NCBI GenBank assembly: GCA_964502145.1
Contig: CAZCVI010000022.1
Span: 1 to 64,000, forward strand
DNA length: 64,000 nt
Reading direction: 5' to 3'
Source: CAZCVI01 sp964502145
Lineage (GTDB): Bacteria > Acidobacteriota > Aminicenantia > UBA2199
Part shown: positions 1-9,376 of the stretch, one piece after another
Position numbering within the stretch: position 1 is the first letter of the stretch
How the letters are laid out: the number at the start of each line of letters is the position of its first letter
Program-made: the position numbers and the translations under genes
The notes under the pieces: model-generated
Told to the model about the DNA's origin: nothing
Database searches by the model: none
Seen by the model: the letters and a program-made list of their open reading frames with translations, nothing else

Positions 1-289
1 TGGATTGCAGTGGGGGGGCCTCAAAAATCAAAATTTTTCAAAATTAGAATTGCTGTCTTTCTTGGGTTTTCTGTCAAGAACAAGGTAAAAGCAGTTAAAA
101 ACGAACGTTTTTTACCTTTTGCAAGAGGACAATGGGTCAAAAATTTATAAATTAAGAGACAGTTAGCCCAATACGTCTCTTGTCCCGTCAACAATGAGAA
201 AAAAATCTCATTTATCAGTCTCATTTCATCGTTTTTAAGTCAAAACCCTCTTGCTTTAAGTCTTTGTCAGTCTGTTTTGTTTAAAAAAC

Positions 290-500
290 CTGGTTCTGTT
301 GTCTTTTTCCTTTGTCCTGTTGTATTTTTCCCCTGACTTCTTGTCTTTTTCCCTCGTTTTGTTGTCTTTTATCCTTGTTCGCTTGTTTTTTTTCCCTGTC
401 CTGTTGTCAGTTTCTTCCGTTCTGGGGTTGTTTTCCCTCGGACTGTTCGTTTTTTCCCCCGTTCTGGGGTTGTTTTTCCCCGGACATTCAGTTTTTCCGC
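290..500. repeat. Low-complexity degenerate short repeats
   Basis: The first 646 bases contain no gene I can support. From about 290 to 500 the plus strand is pyrimidine-rich and made of loosely repeated segments of roughly 20 nt, built on words such as TTGTC, TTTTTCCC and GTTCTGGGGTTG. The last of these words occurs twice. Overlapping open frames here translate to Phe/Leu/Ser-rich strings with no domain character and are treated as spurious. The rest of 1-646 is AT-rich spacer downstream of the minus-strand nSTAND-WD40 gene. Confidence 0.5.
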
Positions 501-646
501 CAAAATACCTTCTTCAGGTTACCAAGGGATTCTGACGCCCATTGATACCTTAATTATACATCAAAAACGAAATTAATCCACCCAGTTGGGCCAGAAAAAA
601 AATTTTATTTCCTTAAAATTGCCTCCGCAGTCACAGTGCGTGAACC

Positions 647-3600
647 TTACTCGTTTTTAAAATCCCTTATGCCCAGGTTTTCTTTGTCTGCCTCCGTCAG
701 TTTTGGAATTGGGGCTGTTTTTAGCCAATCCATGATCGCTTCCGGTGTAGTCCAGCTTTTGATCGTCCCGTCTTTAGAAATCGTAATCATCCGTTTCCCA
801 TCCGCAGAAAAAGCTGCGCTTAACACCGCATCCGTGTGTTTATTCAAATCCGCCAACAGATTCCCTTTTAAGTCCCACAACTTGGCCGTTTTATCACTTG
901 AAGCCGTGAGAATCTTGTTTCCATCCGGCGAAAAAACCGCGCTCACCACATCCCCCGTATGTTTTTTTAAATCAGCCAAGAGGTTGCCTTGTAAATCCCA
1001 CAGTTTGGCGGTTCTGTCATTTGAAGCCGTGAGGATTTTGGTGCCATCAGGAGAAAAACTCCCGTTTAACACATCTCCACTATGTTTTGTAAATTGGGCT
1101 ATCATTTTTTTTGCTTTAATATCCCACAATTTGACAGATTTACCCGACCACATAAATAGAATGCCGCCATCCGGTGAAATCGTAATGCCACCAAGTTCAG
1201 CAAATATTCTATCCAAATTAACAGGCAAATTCTTTTCTATATCCCATAACTGACTGGTATTATCGTTTAAGGAGAAAATTATCTTCTTGCCATCCGCAGT
1301 AAACGAAGCACGCAATACAAAAGCCATTGGTGTCCATTTCGGAATGCTTGCCTGTCTTCCAAATAAATCAGAAAGCTGCACATCATTTCCCTGCCAGCTT
1401 AAGATTTTTGTACCATCTGGAGAAAGTATTGTATTACCGGAAAAGCTCCCCTTTTTTCGCAAATCAACCAGAAACCGGGTTTTTAAATCCCACAGTCTTG
1501 CGCTGTAATCCCATGAAGAAGTAATTACCGTATTGCCATCGCGAGAAAAACTGGCACTGGAAACCAAGTCCGTATGCTTATCCAAATTAGCCAGAAGATT
1601 GCCCTGCAAATCCCATAATTGCGCCACATTTCCTGTCCAGGTAAGAATCGTATCTCCTTTGGGGGAATATGAAGCTCCTTGAACCACTCCTGTAGGTAAC
1701 TCCCGCTTCAATAGGGAAGCACCGTTTATCTTCCATATATTAACTGTATTCCCCGACCAAGTTATGATAGTGCTCTCATCGGGGGACATAGCCACCCCTT
1801 TGACATTTTCTTCATGCTTATCTAAATCAACGATAAGAGTGCCTTTCAAATCCCTCAATTTGGCGGATTTTCCATCAACAGTTAAGATATAGTTCCCTTT
1901 GTCGGAAAATAGGGCGTTATCTACTGTATTTGAATAAGGTCTATCCATAAGGACTTTACCCTTTAAATCCCATACTTTTACAGACATATCCCATGAAGAG
2001 GTAATAATCATGGTGCTGTCAGGGGAGAACGTGGCGCTGGATATATAATCGATATGTTTATCCAAAATTGCCAATTCATTTCCTGACAAATCCATCACCT
2101 TGACGATTTTATCGGATCTGGCAATAACTTTTAAGCCGTCAGGTGAGAGATTACTCTCAAAAATATACTCTTTGTGGATTTTTTCGAACAACGAGTTGCC
2201 ACGTCCATCAAAAATCAGAGTCCGGTTATCCTTGGAGGTGACGATTATCTTATCCCCTTTTTTGGAAAATGCTGCACTACGAACAAGGGGGATATCCCTT
2301 TTGAAATCGGGTATTTTATTACCCTGCCAATCGCATAGAGTAAGATATCCGTCCTCCGAGAGTGTCAGAATCCTTTTCTGGTCCGGCGAAAGAAGCGCGG
2401 ATAATACTTTCTTTTTATGCTGTAGGTTTAAGGTATAAAATGGATACTGGTAAGTCGAATAGGCTGCATTCATTAAAACTTGCATCGCTGAGTGTGAAGG
2501 TTGCGAGGTATTTGTCCGGTAGGCAGCTTCTGCAATACGAAAAGCCTTCATATTGTCTTCAGATAATTCCATTGTAGACTGGGCGACCAGTTGATTGCTA
2601 ATGGCTCTATTTTTCTGTACAACTGCTTCCTTAAATTGTTTATCTGCCCGTTGCCACTGGAAGAAAGCCAAAAAAGCAACTATAATCGCAAATCCCCCCA
2701 AGACTCCAATCCACTTATTGACGGTTTGACGGTAACGTTGCTGTTCCTTTTTCCTTCTTTCATTTTCAATTCGGCGGTCACGCCTCTCCTTAATTACAGG
2801 AATCAAGACGTCGTGGATAATTTCTATGTATTCTTTCTCTCCATAATAGACTTTTCTCAAAAATCTCTTATTTACAGCCTCTTCCAATGAGTTTTTCAAA
2901 TGGTGATTGGTATCTAATAATACAGGGGTACGAAAACCACTCTCAGTGAGCAAACGGGTTTCGATGTATTCAGCCAATTCCTCGGAATGAGGCAATTTGC
3001 TTAACTCCTCTTCATAAAAATTCACAAAGATAGCATTTTTCTCTTGCCCTGAAAGCGATATCACCCCGTTTTCAATCATTTGATAGCACAGCAAACTTAA
3101 CAATGACGGCTCTACCTCAAGGTTCTCGTCCGAAATATTTTCCTCTATCCTAATTTCTTCGGGGTAAAACTGCCGCAAAATATCTTTCTGGGTTTTTTCA
3201 TCAACAAATCTTCCTGACATTTCCAACACTTCACGGGCCTGCTTGCCATTGAAGTGGAGCACTCGGTACAACACACGATCAATAGAGGGGATTTTGCGCT
3301 TCAACGAATTTAAATGGGGAAGATAATCTTCCCGCAGTCCCAGTAATAACTTTACCCCAAGTGTCGTACAAGAATATGGGAAGTCTTCTCCTTTTTCAGT
3401 ATCCTCCTCTTGAAAGAAATCAGGAATCTGATTCTCCACTATATAATACAATTGTTCAACCAGATCCGCCCGATCTGGGTGATATTTTCCGATGGTGAAT
3501 AGTTCCTCGAACTGGTCTAAAACCACTACCGGTATTATTGATTGCCCCAACTCGTCCACATGCTCTACTCGATTAAAATATTCCCAAAGGGTTTCTTTTT

Positions 3601-3958
3601 CTGTAAAAGAGTGTGCCGAATCCTTTGCCCCTTTCTTCACCTCGCGAACAGAGTGCTCTTTAAGCTGCTGCTGAATTCCCGTCTTCACTTGTTCCAGTAG
3701 AGGGTTGGACAAAGGCGAATAGTTCAGACGAAGTTTCACTGGTAAGAATTTATTTGCAAAAAGCTTTGGAAATAGGCCAGCATTGAGAAGTGACGTTTTA
3801 CCGATACCTGATTTTCCAAACAACACGGTTAGCATATTTGATTGTACTAACCTAAAAATTGTTTCAGCTTCAATGCGACGACCATAAAAGAATTTAGCAT
3901 CCCTTTCCTCATATGGATAAAGACCTTTAAAGGGATTATTACTTTTTGCACCATTCAT
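647..3958 (-). CDS. nSTAND-type NTPase with C-terminal WD40 propeller
   Basis: A 1103-aa signalling ATPase. The N-terminus has the NPFKGLYPYEE...FYGR entry of nSTAND1-type NTPases. A Walker A (GKSGIGKTSL) lies at about residues 45-54 and a Walker B with acidic tail (VVVLDQFEEL) at about 145-153. A single hydrophobic segment (about 418-436) follows a basic stretch, so the protein is probably membrane-anchored between ATPase and sensor. Residues of about 500-1085 are repeated WD40 units (SPDG...ILTASxD.TAKLWD), well preserved and likely forming one or two propellers. The ATG is preceded by GAGG at good spacing. It lies 63 nt downstream of the SIR2-TIR-Roc-COR gene on the same strand, so the two are probably cotranscribed. 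STAND proteins of this architecture act as ligand-triggered oligomeric switches; the trigger and effector here are unknown. Confidence 0.85.
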   Translation of the reverse strand: MNGAKSNNPFKGLYPYEERDAKFFYGRRIEAETIFRLVQSNMLTVLFGKSGIGKTSLLNAGLFPKLFANKFLPVKLRLNYSPLSNPLLEQVKTGIQQQLKEHSVREVKKGAKDSAHSFTEKETLWEYFNRVEHVDELGQSIIPVVVLDQFEELFTIGKYHPDRADLVEQLYYIVENQIPDFFQEEDTEKGEDFPYSCTTLGVKLLLGLREDYLPHLNSLKRKIPSIDRVLYRVLHFNGKQAREVLEMSGRFVDEKTQKDILRQFYPEEIRIEENISDENLEVEPSLLSLLCYQMIENGVISLSGQEKNAIFVNFYEEELSKLPHSEELAEYIETRLLTESGFRTPVLLDTNHHLKNSLEEAVNKRFLRKVYYGEKEYIEIIHDVLIPVIKERRDRRIENERRKKEQQRYRQTVNKWIGVLGGFAIIVAFLAFFQWQRADKQFKEAVVQKNRAISNQLVAQSTMELSEDNMKAFRIAEAAYRTNTSQPSHSAMQVLMNAAYSTYQYPFYTLNLQHKKKVLSALLSPDQKRILTLSEDGYLTLCDWQGNKIPDFKRDIPLVRSAAFSKKGDKIIVTSKDNRTLIFDGRGNSLFEKIHKEYIFESNLSPDGLKVIARSDKIVKVMDLSGNELAILDKHIDYISSATFSPDSTMIITSSWDMSVKVWDLKGKVLMDRPYSNTVDNALFSDKGNYILTVDGKSAKLRDLKGTLIVDLDKHEENVKGVAMSPDESTIITWSGNTVNIWKINGASLLKRELPTGVVQGASYSPKGDTILTWTGNVAQLWDLQGNLLANLDKHTDLVSSASFSRDGNTVITSSWDYSARLWDLKTRFLVDLRKKGSFSGNTILSPDGTKILSWQGNDVQLSDLFGRQASIPKWTPMAFVLRASFTADGKKIIFSLNDNTSQLWDIEKNLPVNLDRIFAELGGITISPDGGILFMWSGKSVKLWDIKAKKMIAQFTKHSGDVLNGSFSPDGTKILTASNDRTAKLWDLQGNLLADLKKHTGDVVSAVFSPDGNKILTASSDKTAKLWDLKGNLLADLNKHTDAVLSAAFSADGKRMITISKDGTIKSWTTPEAIMDWLKTAPIPKLTEADKENLGIRDFKNE

Positions 3959-4021
3959 AGAAACCTCGCTTTATGTTTTTTACATTGTAGGATATCCCTG
4001 TCCCACCTAGTTATTAACGAA

Positions 4022-7000
4022 CTATTTAAAATATTTTGCTAAGAGTGGGATTATCGTATCCAATTTAGTTACAACGGATACACCTAGTTTACCCATGGTT
4101 TTTGCTGCCTCCTTAATTCCATTCGCGTTAAGTTCCCACCATCGTTGCCGTGGTTTTTCGCTTTTTATCTCCTCAAGAAAGGCTTTGACATCCCTGGAAA
4201 CCTGGGCTGAATCTTGCCCTGGCAATTTTTGAACCATTTTTTCTACTAACTCTTCAAATTCCCTCAGCAGTATTTTCAAATCACCAGCCTCAATTGAAGA
4301 GTTTGTCTGGTTACCGGATTGGAGATTTTTATTTCCAATGATTAGATTTCCACCTTGGTTATTTAGATCACCACCTACATTCACTTCGGTTTTTGCCATA
4401 TACGTTTCCTCCTTTTTTCCAACATGTAAATTAGTCTCTCCATAAATATTGATGGTGTTATTTCCGACTTCGGCAGGGTATTTTTTCGCCCTTTCCTTTT
4501 CCTCTTCCAATCCATCAAGCAGTGTTTTAACACTATAGATCATTTTCAATTTTGCAATACGATAATCTTTGACTCCCTGTATTTCACATGCGATAAGTTC
4601 GTAGTAATCAACTGTCAAGCCATTTGTATCAGGTAGGGGTATAAGTTCTGAAACCGCGAGGTTCACGAAATCTCCATGAATTTCCTTGAAAATATTTCGA
4701 ATTATAGAAAAATAGTAGCGTCTATGCTCCCCCTCTACAAATATGAATATTCTATTCTTTTCTTCATCCGACTTTACCAAGGCAGTGGCATTGAAATTTT
4801 TAGCTTTCAATACCACTCCCGTTCTCCAGCGTAATTCTTGATTTTTATCTCTTTTAATATCCCCATGCAATCTAGCAATAAACCGAGATATTACATTTTT
4901 TGGCAAAAAATCATATTCAAAAATAAAATTCAATGCTTTTTTTACATCAAAATCAAATTCACACTCTTCCACATCTAACAGGTCAGTGATAACGAGAATT
5001 TGTCCCCTATCAATTGGATAGCAGAGTTCAAATAATTTCATCAGTTCAATAAAATATTTATGCATATCCGGTGGATATTCACGGGTAGACAATCCCTCGC
5101 TAGTGAAGATTTCTTCAATAGACTCCAATCTTAAAATTCCCTTATTACTCGCCACTATTCTTGAATTAATGATTTTATAAACTCCCTCCGTAACCCATTT
5201 GGGTTTCAGCACTTGGATGTCTTTCTTGATTTGAAAATCTTCAAAATGAAGAATAATACCAAGATCGTTTAAATAATTGAGCAATTCAATTTGGTCAGAT
5301 TCCTTCTTGACGCCTTCATGGTTACAGAAGGTACAATACTCTTGATAAGAGATGAAGTTCTGAGGCATCTCTTCCAGTTGCTCCTTGATATTGAACCATT
5401 TGGAGGGCCAAGGAGTTGCAACAACTTCATATTGAATGAGTGCATGCCTTAAATCTGCAATAAATTCATCTATACCCTCTTCAGTTTTGCATGAGATACG
5501 ATGGAAGGAAGAGATATTCTTAAATTTTTCCTTTAAATATTTTCGATTAACCTCAAACCCTGGATTTTCATCGATTTTGTTCAACACGACCATTACCGGT
5601 GAGTAACCACCAAAAGTTTCTATATGTTTGAGCCAATAATCAGGTTTTTCATCCCTTCGTACGTCAAGTACCAGGATGTAGAAACTGCGTTTTGAAAGGA
5701 AGAACTGATGGGTGGCATGATAAATCTCCTGTCCTCCAAAATCCCAAATACGGGCCTTTATTTCAGTCTCATCAATTGTTTCATCTTTGATGCTCAAATA
5801 TTCAATATTTATACCATGAGTTCTTTTTTCATTCATATCAAATTTTTTACGCATTAAGCGTTTGAGCAAAGATGTTTTTCCGGCCCCCCCGTCACCGATT
5901 AAAAGTACTTTAACTTCATTTACGGAACGGTTTTTCCCCCTCTCTAAAGCATCCGCACGAACTTTTACTGCCTTCTCCCCCCTACTATTGATCTCCAATG
6001 GAATTGTCTCGGCAGTCTCACCTAATCCCAATAGTCGGTCCTTTAAGCTCACATACCCTCCCTGCCGCATCCCGTCAGGGATATGGACAAAATACTCATT
6101 CGAAAAGTTTCTATACAACCAATCGACGCCGTCAATGTTTACTGGAATAATTATCCTTGGGTTTTTTCCAGCCACTTTTTGGGAATATGCCCACTCCCAT
6201 TCCTGAATATGATAATTAATCTGGTCATCACCGCCGGATTGTACTTTCCTGGCATTATTTGAAATAATAGGAATAAAGACCCTGCATCTCGATATAGCTT
6301 CAACAATAGTCCTATTAACCTCGTCTCCGGGCCTTATTCTTTCTTCATCCAGCCATACATCTATACCGTCTTGTCGCAGATGGCTTGCCAATTGCCGTGC
6401 TGCCACTCGATCTGCACCATGAAAGCTAACGAAAACCGTTCCTGAAAATTTGGTGAACTTCTCCACGGGAATGATATGTTGAGGGGAATATCCCTCCAAT
6501 CGCGTAAATAACATATCCATGAACGCTATCTCATTATTTCGGAAGCACACACTTGCCCCATAAGATTCATAAAAACGTGACATTTCACCATTACTAAAAA
6601 ACCTGAAATCATCAACAATAAATACTCTCGGATAATCAGACTTCTGATAAGACTCATCTGATATAGTACGAATCAACCTCCGATACATGGAGTAAGAATA
6701 ACCACATCCCAAAAAAAGCAGCCTTTTTTCCTTTAACATCTGAAATAATGGATTCGTTACGTCCACTCTCATATCCCCGGTGATTTTTTCCAAAGTTTCA
6801 GAGATATCATCTTCCCTATAGGCTGGGGAAAAATTTTTTGAAATACCTCCGTAGATGTTCACAACCAATGAGTGCAATTGTGCTTCCATATCTCCTATCA
6901 TTTCATTTGTGACATTCCTGAGCCGGTTTTCCATATAAGTATGGTTTAAAACTGTAGTGGGATAATCTCTTACGGCATTCAGGGTATTTTCCAAAAAGGG

Positions 7001-7438
7001 ATCATATGTGGTATTGATAAAAAGGGAAAATGGTTTTATTTGTGCCAATTTCCATAATGGACCTGCGGGTACTGGACGCAGGGTTGCAATACGCTCGGAG
7101 AGAAACCGCCTCAACCCCCGAAAATCCTTGGAGTTCTCTTTCAGAAAATCCTTGGAGTTCTCTTTCAGAAAATCGTTGGAGTTCTCTTTCAGAAAATCGT
7201 TGGAGTTCACTTTCAGATAATGATGTACCACCCTATCGAATGTAAGGTCGTCCTCACCTGGATGAAAATCAATAGATTCGGCCAATTGTTCAGCCAGATA
7301 AGGATACAGCAGCACCTCTTTTCCCGTCTCTGTTTGGACGCGGTATAAATTCTGCCCTATTATTGGTATAACATCACCCGCATCTATTCTTGCCAGTAAT
7401 TCATTCCAATCAAAATTTTTGCTATCATTCATGTTCAT
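4022..7438 (-). CDS. SIR2-like/TIR/Roc-COR multidomain GTPase
   Basis: A large multidomain protein. The N-terminal ~290 residues carry a SIR2-like fold signature (GDVIPIIGQNL, then NTTYDPFLENTL). A TIR domain follows at about 335-480 (VFVSFHGADRVAARQLA, WLDEERIRPGD, EWEWAYS with a candidate catalytic Glu). A Roc GTPase lies at about 510-670 (P-loop GDGGAGKTSL, switch WDFGGQE, NKID), then a COR domain (about 690-980). A polar Asn/Gly linker (NIYG...GGDLNNQGGN) and a C-terminal helical segment complete it. SIR2 and TIR domains are NAD-consuming effectors in many immune systems; having both in front of a Roc-COR switch suggests a nucleotide-gated NADase, which is inference. The open frame begins at a GTG (7450). 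I prefer the ATG at 7438 (or 7432), preceded by GCGGGG. Residues about 78-110 are an eight-residue tandem repeat. Confidence 0.82.
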   Translation of the reverse strand: MNMNDSKNFDWNELLARIDAGDVIPIIGQNLYRVQTETGKEVLLYPYLAEQLAESIDFHPGEDDLTFDRVVHHYLKVNSNDFLKENSNDFLKENSKDFLKENSKDFRGLRRFLSERIATLRPVPAGPLWKLAQIKPFSLFINTTYDPFLENTLNAVRDYPTTVLNHTYMENRLRNVTNEMIGDMEAQLHSLVVNIYGGISKNFSPAYREDDISETLEKITGDMRVDVTNPLFQMLKEKRLLFLGCGYSYSMYRRLIRTISDESYQKSDYPRVFIVDDFRFFSNGEMSRFYESYGASVCFRNNEIAFMDMLFTRLEGYSPQHIIPVEKFTKFSGTVFVSFHGADRVAARQLASHLRQDGIDVWLDEERIRPGDEVNRTIVEAISRCRVFIPIISNNARKVQSGGDDQINYHIQEWEWAYSQKVAGKNPRIIIPVNIDGVDWLYRNFSNEYFVHIPDGMRQGGYVSLKDRLLGLGETAETIPLEINSRGEKAVKVRADALERGKNRSVNEVKVLLIGDGGAGKTSLLKRLMRKKFDMNEKRTHGINIEYLSIKDETIDETEIKARIWDFGGQEIYHATHQFFLSKRSFYILVLDVRRDEKPDYWLKHIETFGGYSPVMVVLNKIDENPGFEVNRKYLKEKFKNISSFHRISCKTEEGIDEFIADLRHALIQYEVVATPWPSKWFNIKEQLEEMPQNFISYQEYCTFCNHEGVKKESDQIELLNYLNDLGIILHFEDFQIKKDIQVLKPKWVTEGVYKIINSRIVASNKGILRLESIEEIFTSEGLSTREYPPDMHKYFIELMKLFELCYPIDRGQILVITDLLDVEECEFDFDVKKALNFIFEYDFLPKNVISRFIARLHGDIKRDKNQELRWRTGVVLKAKNFNATALVKSDEEKNRIFIFVEGEHRRYYFSIIRNIFKEIHGDFVNLAVSELIPLPDTNGLTVDYYELIACEIQGVKDYRIAKLKMIYSVKTLLDGLEEEKERAKKYPAEVGNNTINIYGETNLHVGKKEETYMAKTEVNVGGDLNNQGGNLIIGNKNLQSGNQTNSSIEAGDLKILLREFEELVEKMVQKLPGQDSAQVSRDVKAFLEEIKSEKPRQRWWELNANGIKEAAKTMGKLGVSVVTKLDTIIPLLAKYFK
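7121..7216 (-). repeat. Four 24-nt tandem repeats inside the SIR2-like region
   Basis: Four head-to-tail 24-nt units, starting at 7121, 7145, 7169 and 7193, differ at only one to three bases. On the coding strand each encodes the octapeptide NDFLKENS or a close variant (N/K change). The unit is a multiple of three, so copy-number change keeps the frame and would only lengthen a charged, probably helical linker. Confidence 0.9.
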
Positions 7439-7805
7439 TTTTCCCCGCACGTTTCATTATCATACGTGGTTTATAAATTTGAATTCTACCATTTTTCTAT
7501 TAATAAAGTAAAGTAGTTTGCCAAAAAATTCCAAAAATACTTATTGAATAAATAAAAAAAACCTTCCTGACGTGCTTGAGATGCATTCCTCCCAATCTTC
7601 ATCATAAGACAATTCCAAAGAAAGATGAAGCGCAGAAGACGAGGGGAATACATCTTTTTTTAGCTTGCCAGATGCTTAAAAACTTAACATCAAAACCATA
7701 TGTTTTTGGATAAAAACAATATTGACTTAAAATATATTTAAATTAAAGATTAAATACTTCTGTTCATGCCTCCGTAGATGTATAAAATAAATATTTCTAT
7801 ATTTT

Positions 7806-7913
7806 CGACATAAATCACAGCCTCACTCAGAAAAGAACTGCCGAACCCAAAAGGGTAGAAAAAAAGGCAAGACTCCGCCGGTTAAAAATCGGGTAATCAG
7901 TCAAGCCATGTCG
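7806..7913 (+). ncRNA. Candidate structured leader RNA (unassigned)
   Basis: Complementary arms suggest a compact junction. An outer stem pairs CGACAT (7806-7811) with ATGTCG (7908-7913). An inner stem pairs GGCAAGACT (7866-7874) with AGTCAAGCC (7899-7907), leaving a symmetric AA/AA bulge and abutting the outer stem. A hairpin ACCC-AAAA-GGGT lies at 7845-7856, and CCG...CGG closes the terminal loop of the inner stem. I compared it from memory with the c-di-GMP-I consensus and did not find the expected core, so I assign no class. It lies about 340 nt upstream of the beta-propeller/thioredoxin/peptide operon on the same strand. The rest of 7451-8255 is AT-rich and shows no gene. Confidence 0.35.
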
Positions 7914-8117
7914 GTTATCTCCTTAAAATGTCTGATAAGCCAAAAAAAATAAAAAAAGATTCGATCAGGTCTTGACTTTTAAAATATGAGCTGTTAGCAT
8001 TAAAATGTTTAAAAAATGCTTGGAGATAAAAACGAAAAATGCAAGCTGAAGAAAGAAACGAGGCAAAGTTACATTGTGGACTGGCTGGAAAACCGCGAAT
8101 TATAAAAAAGAATCGTT

Positions 8118-8142
8118 GTGCAGCCCCTAAACTGCACGTTTT
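8118..8142 (+). terminator. Terminator-like hairpin in the leader of the propeller operon
   Basis: GTGCAG (8118-8123) and CTGCAC pair around an 8-nt loop, followed by GTTTT. The stem is short and the U-tract weak. It lies between the candidate structured RNA (7806-7913) and the first gene (8256), so it could be an attenuator or the end of a short leader transcript. Confidence 0.3.
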
Positions 8143-8255
8143 CCGGGTCTCAATCTGTGACTTCTCCTCTTCTGTCTTTCTTTCTGGTGCATTTTTTTGT
8201 CCCCAGGGACTTAAGCGCCCCATCTCCATCAAGATCAAAAAAGGAGGCACACCCG

Positions 8256-9371
8256 ATGCGAAAAATTTTAACTTCATTAGCTTCATTAGCAATTTCAGTT
8301 ATCGTTTTATTTTTGGTTCCTAACTGGGCGTTCAGCAAGGATATTAAGGGTATTGATAGGATTCCAATTGACCCATCCGTAAAATTTCAAACGACGCCAA
8401 AATCCTTCGCGGTTAGCGAAGACTACCTGTTCTTTTTTCCTGACTATAAAGATGGAAAAGGGACAATCAAAGTATTGAGCAAAGGCAAGCAGTCGCTTCA
8501 TCTTGTAACTGAGTTGAGTCACCTCCCTAACAATGAAAGGCTTATTCAACCCTGGTATCTGACTTACATGCCGGATACGACTCCCTATGAAGGGATATTA
8601 GGGATTATTGATTATGGCACTAAGAAAGTGGCCATTTTTAAGCGTTCTGGAAAAATGGAGTTTGTGCCTATGCCGACCATTTCTTGCCCTAGCCTTGGAT
8701 ATGATTTAAAATTTGCTGGAAGCTCCTTAAACCAGATTATAATATCTGGCTATGTGACAGACCCCCAAGATACACCCTTTGACCTTTTCAGTATCAATAT
8801 TGATAATCGGAATATCAATTATCTGATATCATCATGCCAGAAATACAATTTACGAAATCAACAGGAAATGATTCAAAAATATGACGTGGAAGGTATCATT
8901 CCATCGATTGGAATTACCGGTTTCACTGATATCTGTGAAGATGAATTATTTTATGTGTGGGAGGGGAAATTTCGGGTAATACAAATGAATCTAAAATCTA
9001 TGAAAATATCCAGAACCTTCGGACATCCGGTACTTGAAGAATGGAGGTCCAACAAGTACATTACCGAAATACGTGACCTGCGTAAGTTAGGGGATAAGGA
9101 CGCTTACTTGAACGCAAAAAAGCGTATTCCGCGTATATTAAATATCTTTGCCACTAAGGACCTCGTTTTTCTTGTCTATCAAGAAGCCATCACAGCAGAA
9201 ATAAAAATGCAAAGATATAATCGGCAAGGTGACTATATGGGCGAATTTTTAATTCCTGAAAAACTAGGGAAAGCCATGTGGTTCGACAAAGAAACTTATG
9301 AGCTTTATGCGATATCCAGCCCTGATACAAGCGGTAGGTTTTCTATTCTGAAATATAAGATAGAGAGGTAA
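8256..9371 (+). CDS. Exported beta-propeller protein
   Basis: A 371-aa exported protein. The frame is open from 8118, but the start is taken at the ATG at 8256, directly behind an AGGAGG ribosome site at 6-8 nt. The N-terminus (MRKILTSLASLAISVIVLFL, then NWAFSKD) is a good signal peptide with probable cleavage after AFS. The mature part consists of repeated beta-rich strands typical of six-bladed propeller/NHL-like proteins (for example YLFFFPDY, LGIIDYGTKKVAIFKRSGK, YDLKFAGSSL, LFYVWEGKFRVIQMN, LVFLVYQE, YELYAISSPD). Similarity to the other two propellers in the window is in fold pattern rather than close sequence. It heads an operon: the thioredoxin-like gene starts 5-11 nt after its stop and the small cysteine peptide follows. 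The function is not known. Confidence 0.72.
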   Translation: MRKILTSLASLAISVIVLFLVPNWAFSKDIKGIDRIPIDPSVKFQTTPKSFAVSEDYLFFFPDYKDGKGTIKVLSKGKQSLHLVTELSHLPNNERLIQPWYLTYMPDTTPYEGILGIIDYGTKKVAIFKRSGKMEFVPMPTISCPSLGYDLKFAGSSLNQIIISGYVTDPQDTPFDLFSINIDNRNINYLISSCQKYNLRNQQEMIQKYDVEGIIPSIGITGFTDICEDELFYVWEGKFRVIQMNLKSMKISRTFGHPVLEEWRSNKYITEIRDLRKLGDKDAYLNAKKRIPRILNIFATKDLVFLVYQEAITAEIKMQRYNRQGDYMGEFLIPEKLGKAMWFDKETYELYAISSPDTSGRFSILKYKIER

Positions 9372-9376
9372 TCTAT

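Noticed and set aside
21..224. Short minus-strand open frame at the left edge
   Set aside because: No RBS, no domain character and AT-rich spacer composition.
299..545. Two overlapping Phe/Ser-rich plus-strand frames
   Set aside because: They translate low-complexity pyrimidine repeats in two phases; neither has an RBS.
636..1253. Plus-strand frame of 205 codons opposite the WD40 region
   Set aside because: Antisense shadow of the WD40 repeats of the nSTAND gene; the sense frame has far better domain evidence.
7806..7913. c-di-GMP-I (GEMM) riboswitch
   Set aside because: The expected GGGACGCAAAGCC-like core is missing; only the general hairpin layout is suggestive.
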